Assembly (NCBI GenBank): GCA_002312935.1
Contig: DCAT01000051.1
Span: forward strand, 1-5,620
Direction of reading: 5' to 3'
Source of the DNA: Oceanospirillaceae bacterium UBA1126
GTDB taxonomy: Bacteria > Pseudomonadota > Gammaproteobacteria > Pseudomonadales > Balneatricaceae
DNA: 5,620 nucleotides
A program made the position numbers and the translations under genes. A model generated the notes under the pieces. That model ran no database searches, was not told where the DNA came from, and worked only from the letters and a program-made list of their open reading frames with translations. Position 1 is the first letter of the stretch, and every line of letters begins with the position of its first letter. Positions 1-4,805 of the stretch are shown here, in pieces.

Positions 1-162
1 AACCCTAAAAATAAGGAAAAGCACTTTACCGTAACAGTCGTAAAATTTGACGAGGAATTAGTCACCTTTTGTTCTATTGAAGCGGTGATGTCCAAATGTG
101 AGGCTGCTATTCAATGGCAAGATTTAAAAGACACTAGCCAGTGGTTGCAAGGCTGGAAATAA
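1..162 (+). CDS. Trp-rich small protein, TIGR02450/DUF2389 family (5' partial)
   Basis: Frame 1 is open from the first base to a TAA at 160-162, giving 53 residues; the start is outside the window. The visible part begins NPKNKEKHFTVTVVKFDEE and ends QWQDLKDTSQWLQGWK. The core (NKEKHF, V-x-FDEE, IEAVMSK, LKD, WxxGWK at the very C-terminus) matches my memory of the TIGR02450/PF09493 Trp-rich family, whose members are about 70-80 residues, so roughly 15-25 N-terminal residues are missing. Three Trp fall in the last 14 residues. The function of the family is unknown to me. It is small, soluble and has no signal or membrane segment in the visible part. It lies 47 bp upstream of the next gene on the same strand and may be co-transcribed with it. 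Members are, from memory, sometimes found near photolyase or cryptochrome genes, as here, but on the opposite strand. Family assignment is by eye. Confidence 0.8.
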   Translation, partial: NPKNKEKHFTVTVVKFDEELVTFCSIEAVMSKCEAAIQWQDLKDTSQWLQGWK

Positions 163-209
163 TCCACATATGCCCACGCCTAGGCTTAGCGTTAGGTTAG
201 AGTTGATTC

Positions 210-569
210 ATGCGTAAAACTGATAAAAAATTGGATAACCAACTTAGGCATGTACTGACTGAGGTCTGCGAAGTTGCATTGAAGGATATTAATGGCTTTC
301 AGTGGTTAACGCACTTGGTTAATTATTCGAACTTCCCCAAAAGCCTGCAGGTGGTGTGTGTTTTTGACACTAATGAAAACCTTTCTTGGTTCATGTCACA
401 AAACACTAAAACTGAACTTGCTCATCTTATTCAGTTGAAGCTTTCCACTATTAACATTGCAGAAAACAATATTACCGCGCATATTTGTTATGACACAGAA
501 CAAAACTGTGACACAGAGCACCAGGGAAAATGGGCAAACAGGCTGGTGCAAAAAAACTATGGCAGCTAA
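210..569 (+). CDS. Conserved hypothetical protein, 119 aa
   Basis: ATG start with a weak purine stretch (GGTTAGAG) about 8 bases upstream; TAA at 567-569. The protein starts MRKTDKKLDNQLR and has a central block GFQWLTHLVNYSNFPKSL (29-46) followed by VVCVFDTNE (48-56). These blocks are ones I recall from gammaproteobacterial proteins of about 115-120 residues, some labelled 'Fis family transcriptional regulator' in databases. I see no Fis-type helix-turn-helix at the C-terminus, so that name should not be trusted. There is no signal peptide or membrane segment; it looks like a small cytoplasmic alpha/beta protein. The C-terminal part (94-104, YDTEQNCDTEH) contains a six-residue near-duplication. 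The 3' end overlaps the convergent photolyase gene by 4 bp, and its last codons also encode, on the other strand, that operon's terminator. It follows the Trp-rich gene by 47 bp. Function unknown. Confidence 0.8.
   Translation: MRKTDKKLDNQLRHVLTEVCEVALKDINGFQWLTHLVNYSNFPKSLQVVCVFDTNENLSWFMSQNTKTELAHLIQLKLSTINIAENNITAHICYDTEQNCDTEHQGKWANRLVQKNYGS
491..517 (+). repeat. Short in-frame direct repeat (TGACACAGA x2)
   Basis: The nonamer TGACACAGA occurs at 491-499 and 509-517, a period of 18 bp. This equals six codons, so the protein reads DTEQNC then DTEH. It looks like a small local duplication near the C-terminus of the hypothetical protein. No mobile-element role is suggested. Confidence 0.6.
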
Positions 570-590
570 ACGTTCTTAGTAATGCCATAG
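550..590 (-). terminator. Intrinsic terminator of the phrB operon, inside overlapping 3' ends
   Basis: Read on the minus strand, CTATGGCA (590-583) and TGCCATAG (564-557) form a perfect 8-bp stem. An inner CUAA/UUAG pairing (579-576 with 569-566) shortens the loop to six bases, with a small bulge. The stem is followed directly by seven T (556-550 on the minus strand). This is the standard hairpin plus U-tract layout. On the plus strand the A-run precedes the hairpin and what follows (GCCTCCAAGG) has no T-run, so it should act only on leftward transcription. The phrB stop codon (568-566) lies within the hairpin, the first arm is phrB coding sequence, and the T-tract is antisense to the last codons of the rightward gene. 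Stem GC is moderate (4 of 8 pairs). Confidence 0.75.
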
Positions 591-1981
591 GCCTCCAAGG
601 CTCGTTCACGAGATTCTTTGATTTGAACAATGGGGTGAGGGTAAGTTTCACCTAGGGTAATATTGGCTTGGCTTAACACGTCTGCAGGGGCCTCCCAAGG
701 GCGGTATAGATATTTATCAGGTAGCTCTTTGAGCTCAGGCAGATAGAGCTTGGTATATTCTCCTTGGGGGTCAAATTTTTCGCCTTGTATGATGGGGTTG
801 AATACCCTGAAATAGGGTGATGCATCTGTGCCGCACCCGGCGACCCACTGCCAGCTTGCACTGTTGCTGGCTAAGTCTGCATCTACGAGGCAATCCCAAA
901 ACCAACTGGCCCCTAGGCGCCAGTCAACCAATAGGTTTTTGATAAGAAAGGATGCGACAACCATACGTACGCGGTTGTGCATATACCCTGTTTGCCAGAG
1001 TTCTCGCATACCTGCATCAACCAAAGGGTAACCTGTTAAACCGTGTTGCCAGCGCTTTAGCCAAGCTGGATTATTTTCCCATGGAAAATGGTCAAAGTTG
1101 GCCTTTAAGTTTTGGTTAGGCAGGCCTGGAAAATGAAATAGCAAATAATAAGAAAATTCTCGCCAACGTATTTCTCTCTTAAAGTGCTCACTGTTCTGAT
1201 CATCCGCTATGCTCAACAATGCATTGATAATCTGCTGTGGTGATATATCTCCAAAATGAAGGTGAGGAGATAACCTAGAAATTGCCTTTAAGGCAGGCCT
1301 ATCTCTACCATCCTTATAATCGTTTATGCCGTCAGACAAAAAGCGGTTAAGTAGCGACGATGCACCTGCTTCACCGGGTGTCCAATGCTTATAAAAGTTA
1401 GCATCCCAATTAGTTAAAGGTAATAAAGCTAGGGTATCTAGTGGAATGGCTTTAGGGTCTTTGGTTAATCCTATAGGGAGCGTAGGTGCGGGCAATAGAT
1501 CGATAGGGCGATCTATTTTGCTCGCTTCACGGTGATATGGAGTAAATACTTTATACGGGCTGCCGTCTGTCTTAAACACCGTCCAGGGCTCGTTTAGCAA
1601 AGATCCATTGATGCTACAGGCTTTAATGCCTTGGGATGATAATTGCACTTTAATGTTTTGGCTTTGGGTTATATGGTAGGGCTCGTAACATCGGTTCCAG
1701 TAAACTGTTTCCACAGCAAAACGCTGGCACAAGTCAGCGATAACTGTGGCTGCATCACCATGGTAAATATTTAGGGCGTTGCTTAATGATACATCCAAGG
1801 CCTTCAATGAATGATGCAGCCACCATCGGCTAGCACCTCCCATTTTATACTGCCCTGCATTTTCATCATCTAGTATGTAAATAGGCAGCACATTGTCTGC
1901 TTTACATGCCGCTGTTAACGCTGGGTTGTCTAGTGTGCGTAAGTCTTGGCGAAACCAGATGATTGCAAGCGGTTGGTTCAT
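566..1981 (-). CDS. phrB: Deoxyribodipyrimidine photolyase (class I CPD photolyase)
   Basis: The product uses blue/near-UV light to split cyclobutane pyrimidine dimers in DNA through reduced FAD, with an N-terminal antenna-cofactor domain. At 471 residues it matches E. coli PhrB in length. The antenna domain (about 1-165) begins with WFRQDLRTLDNPAL (9-22) and carries NGSLLNEPW (125-133). The FAD domain (about 200-465) has SRLSPHLHFGDISP (235-248), the substrate-pocket segment E270-I-R-W273-REF, NRVRMVVASFLIKNLLVDWR (336-355), and WQWVAGCGTDASPYFRVFNP (377-396). By alignment to E. coli from memory, the electron-transfer Trp triad W306/W359/W382 corresponds to W301, W354 and W377, and the flavin N5-facing Asn to N373; all are present, so the enzyme should be active. 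The ATG is 6 bp after the DUF3833 stop. It is the last gene of the operon. A (6-4) photolyase or cryptochrome is less likely given the PhrB-like C-terminal motifs. Confidence 0.97.
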   Translation of the reverse strand: MNQPLAIIWFRQDLRTLDNPALTAACKADNVLPIYILDDENAGQYKMGGASRWWLHHSLKALDVSLSNALNIYHGDAATVIADLCQRFAVETVYWNRCYEPYHITQSQNIKVQLSSQGIKACSINGSLLNEPWTVFKTDGSPYKVFTPYHREASKIDRPIDLLPAPTLPIGLTKDPKAIPLDTLALLPLTNWDANFYKHWTPGEAGASSLLNRFLSDGINDYKDGRDRPALKAISRLSPHLHFGDISPQQIINALLSIADDQNSEHFKREIRWREFSYYLLFHFPGLPNQNLKANFDHFPWENNPAWLKRWQHGLTGYPLVDAGMRELWQTGYMHNRVRMVVASFLIKNLLVDWRLGASWFWDCLVDADLASNSASWQWVAGCGTDASPYFRVFNPIIQGEKFDPQGEYTKLYLPELKELPDKYLYRPWEAPADVLSQANITLGETYPHPIVQIKESRERALEAYGITKNV

Positions 1982-1985
1982 CGCT

Positions 1986-1990
1986 ACCTA
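1986..1990 (-). promoter_or_regulatory. Ribosome binding site of phrB overlapping the DUF3833 stop
   Basis: The minus strand reads GAG TAG GTAGCG ATG. The AGGT that could serve as the Shine-Dalgarno lies across the TAG stop of the upstream gene and 4 bases before the phrB ATG. Ribosomes ending on DUF3833 would sit on the phrB initiation region, so translational coupling is likely. Confidence 0.5.
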
Positions 1991-2542
1991 CTCAATTTTT
2001 TCTATAATTAGGGTTATCTGACCAACATTGAATCCCCATTTTGTCATTTCAGTTTGGTTAATTAAACGTGAATCATCAAGTTGATAAATCCAATCATTCA
2101 AGTCAATGTCCCACGTCGTTCCATCTACTTCGATGGCTAACGTATAGCGCCAATTAAAGGCAAAGCCTTGGCTTTCACCTGTAGCTTCGCCCACTGAGTC
2201 TGATGCCACACCGCTGTATTGATTATTACCATGCTTTACAAGGTTCCATACTCTGCGCTGGGTTTCACCATCATCATAAAAAAAGTCTTCTTCAAGAAGG
2301 CCTTTATTACCCTCCCATGAACCGATTAAATCAGCCCGAAAGCGTCTGATTACTTCGCCATTGCGATTTTGCACCATTCCATAGGCAGCCAGTTTTCCAT
2401 CAAAAAACGTCTTCATGTCAAATTCGGGTGTGGTGGATTTATAATCTGAGATAGTGGCGCTGCATCCGACTAAAAATAAGCCTAAACAAATAGTCACAGA
2501 TAAACGCGAAAATAAGCGTATGAACGGGTTATAAGTTGTCAT
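1988..2542 (-). CDS. DUF3833 family lipoprotein
   Basis: A 184-residue protein with a lipoprotein signal: positive N-terminus (R9, R13), hydrophobic core 15-26 and lipobox LVG-C27. Residue +2 is Ser rather than Asp, which by the usual Lol rule favours the outer membrane, inner leaflet. The mature part fits DUF3833 as I know it: PEFDMKTFFDGKLAAYGMVQNR (start at 39), GEVIRRF (62-68), EEDFFYDDGE (84-93), RRVWNL (96-101), GEATGESQGFAFNWRYTL (118-135), and DWIYQLDDSRLINQTEMTKWGF (150-171). It is probably a beta-rich, lipocalin-like fold; that is inference. Biochemical function is not known to me; recurrent linkage with Cfa-like enzymes suggests a lipid ligand. Its ATG overlaps the stop of the chalcone-isomerase-like gene (ATGA, 2542-2539), with an AGGA ribosome site eight bases upstream of the start. 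Confidence 0.9.
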   Translation of the reverse strand: MTTYNPFIRLFSRLSVTICLGLFLVGCSATISDYKSTTPEFDMKTFFDGKLAAYGMVQNRNGEVIRRFRADLIGSWEGNKGLLEEDFFYDDGETQRRVWNLVKHGNNQYSGVASDSVGEATGESQGFAFNWRYTLAIEVDGTTWDIDLNDWIYQLDDSRLINQTEMTKWGFNVGQITLIIEKIE

Positions 2543-3093
2543 GGGTTGATTCCTATTAATTGATTACGTTGTGCTGGTTTTATAGTGTTTGTGGATAGCC
2601 AAATCGCTGTAAAAGCAGGAGAAAACAAAGGATCATTGATAGATCCAATAAATTGATTATTAAAGAAAAAATGGCTAATACTTTTGTCGTCTACATACAA
2701 TATAAGTTGATCTTGTGATGCAATATCTGGCCAAATTAACTTTAGTTTTGCTGTCCAATCAGCACTATAGCTAATTTTCTGACGTTGCCAATCTTCTATA
2801 GTGGATTGTATTAGCTGCTCAGCACTTAGGTTTCGCTTATATGTTAAATCCAGTGATAGGGGCCATTGATCCACTTGATACACCCCTGTGGGAGTGCGCA
2901 AAATCGCTTCGTAAACTTCAAACCAAAGCCACTTCATTTTGGCTGTACCAACAAACTTAAACGCAGGCATATCAGTCATTTCAACTGTGGTAGCTGAGGT
3001 AAATAAGGGCTGAACACTAATCGCATAGCTACTAGGCACCCCTAGTAAGCATATCAACGCCAGTATACTGGCCTGTTTGTTTAACTTACCCAT
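2539..3093 (-). CDS. Chalcone isomerase-like secreted protein
   Basis: A 184-residue protein with a Sec signal peptide (K3, K6, hydrophobic 8-19, likely cut after SSYA at 24), so it should be periplasmic. Family motifs of the bacterial chalcone-isomerase-like group (PF16036): FVGTAKMKWLWFEVYEAIL (47-65), LDLTYKRNLSAEQLI (81-95), and DPLFSPAFTAIWLS (154-167). True flavonoid chemistry is very unlikely here; proteins of this fold in plants and bacteria include fatty-acid binders with no known catalysis, and I would expect a lipid or isoprenoid-like ligand (inference). The ATG lies 8 bp inside the DUF2878 gene, with GGGAA seven bases upstream of the start. The stop shares ATGA with the DUF3833 start. 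The tight link to a lipoprotein suggests the two act together in the envelope. Confidence 0.87.
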   Translation of the reverse strand: MGKLNKQASILALICLLGVPSSYAISVQPLFTSATTVEMTDMPAFKFVGTAKMKWLWFEVYEAILRTPTGVYQVDQWPLSLDLTYKRNLSAEQLIQSTIEDWQRQKISYSADWTAKLKLIWPDIASQDQLILYVDDKSISHFFFNNQFIGSINDPLFSPAFTAIWLSTNTIKPAQRNQLIGINP

Positions 3094-3580
3094 GGGCAGG
3101 TTCCCGTATTAAGCGGTCTAACTTGACGCATATTGGCAGAAATATAGCCCAGTTAAGGGCTACAATAGCTAAACTTGTCAGTGCGCCATAAGGCAACTCA
3201 ACGGCGCCCAGTTTCCAACTCACCCAATACGCATAGGTGCCTCCTACAGCACTGAAGCAAACAAGAAAGACGAGTTTAAACTTACGCAAAAAGCGCATGC
3301 TGTGGCCCAGGTTAAGGATAAATGCCATCCATAACACTAACAGCCACATCGGCCATCCGGTAAAACTAAAAAATCCGAACTGTGTTATTAATAAATCTAT
3401 AGCAAAGCCAACCAAGGCAAGTGGTAGCACCTTAAAATCATCTAAGCGGTTAGGAGTTAGTGCAAAGTGTAAGGCTAAAATAGCCAAACTTATAGCCAGC
3501 CAGGCGTTGCCACCCCATATAAGGCTTAGCCACATCAATTGAAAGCTAACAGGTTGAAACCATGTCCACATTTTCATCAT
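3086..3580 (-). CDS. DUF2878 family integral membrane protein
   Basis: A 164-residue, strongly hydrophobic protein with about five or six membrane helices (roughly 11-42 as one or two, 52-74, 77-95, 102-120, 133-152). Features I associate with DUF2878 are PMWLLVLWMAFILNLGHSM (77-95) followed by RFLRKFK (96-102), the acidic residue D62 in the second helical region, and GGTYAYWVSWKLGAVELP (113-130). No catalytic motif is evident; it is an inner-membrane protein of unknown role found in this kind of cluster. Three Met codons lie at positions 1, 2 and 4. The first ATG (3580) is preferred because AAGGT sits four bases before it, although the second and third are close enough to be possible. It starts 7 bp after the cfa-like stop and overlaps the next gene by 8 bp. 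Confidence 0.87.
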   Translation of the reverse strand: MMKMWTWFQPVSFQLMWLSLIWGGNAWLAISLAILALHFALTPNRLDDFKVLPLALVGFAIDLLITQFGFFSFTGWPMWLLVLWMAFILNLGHSMRFLRKFKLVFLVCFSAVGGTYAYWVSWKLGAVELPYGALTSLAIVALNWAIFLPICVKLDRLIREPAHG

Positions 3581-3584
3581 TGTT

Positions 3585-3590
3585 ACCTTA
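3585..3590 (-). promoter_or_regulatory. Ribosome binding site of the DUF2878 gene overlapping the cfa-like stop
   Basis: The minus strand reads TAT TAAGGT AACA ATG: the TAA stop of the cfa-like gene is the first half of a TAAGGT Shine-Dalgarno. Its position supports the ATG at 3580 as start of DUF2878 and indicates coupled translation. Confidence 0.65.
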
Positions 3591-4805
3591 ATACTTGTTC
3601 TTAATTAGCTCAATATGGGCTAAACCAATGGCAGACTCGCGGAATCCGCCTTCGCAGTAACAAAAGTAATACTCCCACAGGCGAATGAAATCGTCATTAA
3701 AGCCTAACTGTTGAATGGCCTCACGGTTTTCTAAAAAACTGTCCCGCCAAGCACTTAACGTTTGTGCATAATCAATGCGATAGTCTGATAATTGTTTCAT
3801 GTACATGTTGGTGTTGTTTTTAAGCAAGTCACAAATTACGCTAACAGAAGGCAAGTGCCCTCCTGGAAATATATGGCGCTGAATAAAGTCTACATTCTTA
3901 ACGTAGCTATCGTAGCGTTGATCATTCATGGTGATCGCTTGAATTAGGGTCTTACCACCGGGTTTTAATAGCTTGTCTATCATAGAAAAATAAGTGGGCA
4001 TAAATTTATGGCCTACCGCTTCAATCATTTCTATAGATACAATTTTAGAATATTGCCCTGTTAAGTCGCGGTAATCTTTTTTGAGTAACGTGATCTTGTG
4101 GCTAAGGTTTTCATCTTCCACACGCTGTTTGGCAAGATCAAACTGTGCATCAGAAATGGTGGTTGTGGTGACATGACAGCCATAGTTTTTGGCAGCGTAG
4201 CAGGCTAACCCGCCCCAGCCAGTACCTATTTCTAGTAGCTGATCATCTTCAGTTAAGTTGAGCGCTTCACAAATGGTTTTAAGTTTATGCTGTTGGGCTT
4301 CTTCTAAAGTTGCCTTCTCATGGGGGAATATAGCCGATGAGTACTGCATAGCATCGTCTAAAAAGACTCGGTACATGTCGTTGCTTAGGTCGTAATGGGC
4401 GGCAATATTAGTGCGGCTACCCTTTTTACTATTGCGATTAAGGCGATGCTTAAATCCGTTGATGATGTTTAATAAGAAGCCAAAACGTTGTTCGTACTGC
4501 TCTAAGGTGGCCAAATTTCGGGAGAAAAGTTGAATTACGGCCACAAGATCATCGGCACTCCATAACCCCTCAATATAAGCTTCACCGGCACCTATGCTGC
4601 CGCCCCACAAAATACGGGAGTAGGCTTTGGAATCATGAATAGTAATCGTTGCCGCAATGGTGGCATCTTTATTGCCAAACATCACTTCGTTACCATTTTC
4701 AATTAAACAAATATGTCCGTCTTTTAGCTTGTTGAGTAATGAAAATACGATCCGTTTACTTAATGAGGCTTTCTTCATTGTCTCAGTGCTTTTAGTGTTG
4801 GTCAT
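3588..4805 (-). CDS. cfa: Cfa-family SAM-dependent lipid methyltransferase (cyclopropane-fatty-acid synthase-like)
   Basis: A 405-residue member of the family that transfers a methylene or methyl group from S-adenosylmethionine to the double bond of unsaturated phospholipid acyl chains, at the cytoplasmic face of the membrane. An N-terminal substrate-binding part (about 15-125, with GAGEAYIEGLWSADDL at 72-87) precedes the methyltransferase fold. Motifs: AAHYDLSNDMYRVFLDD (135-151), SAM site LLEIGTGWGGLACYAA (190-205), SIEMIEAVG (257-265), FIQRHIFPGGHLPS (307-320), and a C-terminal YYFCYCEGGFRESAIGLAHI. Compared with E. coli Cfa from memory, E239 and Y317 are kept (E262, Y346), but C139 becomes S157 (MQYSSAIF) and H266 becomes Q289 (LIQAIT). 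The product may therefore be a methyl-branched rather than a cyclopropane chain. The ATG overlaps the DUF1365 stop (ATGA, 4805-4802), and an AAGAG ribosome site lies upstream. Confidence 0.93.
   Translation of the reverse strand: MTNTKSTETMKKASLSKRIVFSLLNKLKDGHICLIENGNEVMFGNKDATIAATITIHDSKAYSRILWGGSIGAGEAYIEGLWSADDLVAVIQLFSRNLATLEQYEQRFGFLLNIINGFKHRLNRNSKKGSRTNIAAHYDLSNDMYRVFLDDAMQYSSAIFPHEKATLEEAQQHKLKTICEALNLTEDDQLLEIGTGWGGLACYAAKNYGCHVTTTTISDAQFDLAKQRVEDENLSHKITLLKKDYRDLTGQYSKIVSIEMIEAVGHKFMPTYFSMIDKLLKPGGKTLIQAITMNDQRYDSYVKNVDFIQRHIFPGGHLPSVSVICDLLKNNTNMYMKQLSDYRIDYAQTLSAWRDSFLENREAIQQLGFNDDFIRLWEYYFCYCEGGFRESAIGLAHIELIKNKY

Noticed and set aside
178..185. Palindrome GCCTAGGC between the two plus-strand genes, with nearby TTAG repeats
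   Set aside because: An 8-bp palindrome has no loop and no T-run follows, so it is not a terminator; no repressor site I recognise matches it.
163..209. Possible promoter in the 47-bp gap before the 119-aa gene
   Set aside because: I could not find a convincing -35/-10 pair; co-transcription with the Trp-rich gene is simpler.
210..569. Fis-family transcriptional regulator as the name of the 119-aa protein
   Set aside because: No Fis-like C-terminal helix-turn-helix is visible; the label seems to be a database carry-over.
673..1031. Short open frames inside phrB on both strands (673-861 minus, 828-1031 plus)
   Set aside because: They overlap strongly conserved photolyase FAD-domain coding sequence in other frames and resemble no known family.
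2539..3093. Genuine chalcone isomerase of flavonoid metabolism
   Set aside because: The protein is secreted, bacterial and in a lipid/photorepair operon without other flavonoid genes; only the fold family is supported.
3237..3542. 101-codon plus-strand open frame opposite DUF2878
   Set aside because: Antisense to a well-supported membrane protein gene; the product is a Lys/Arg-rich shadow with no family resemblance and no good ribosome site seen.
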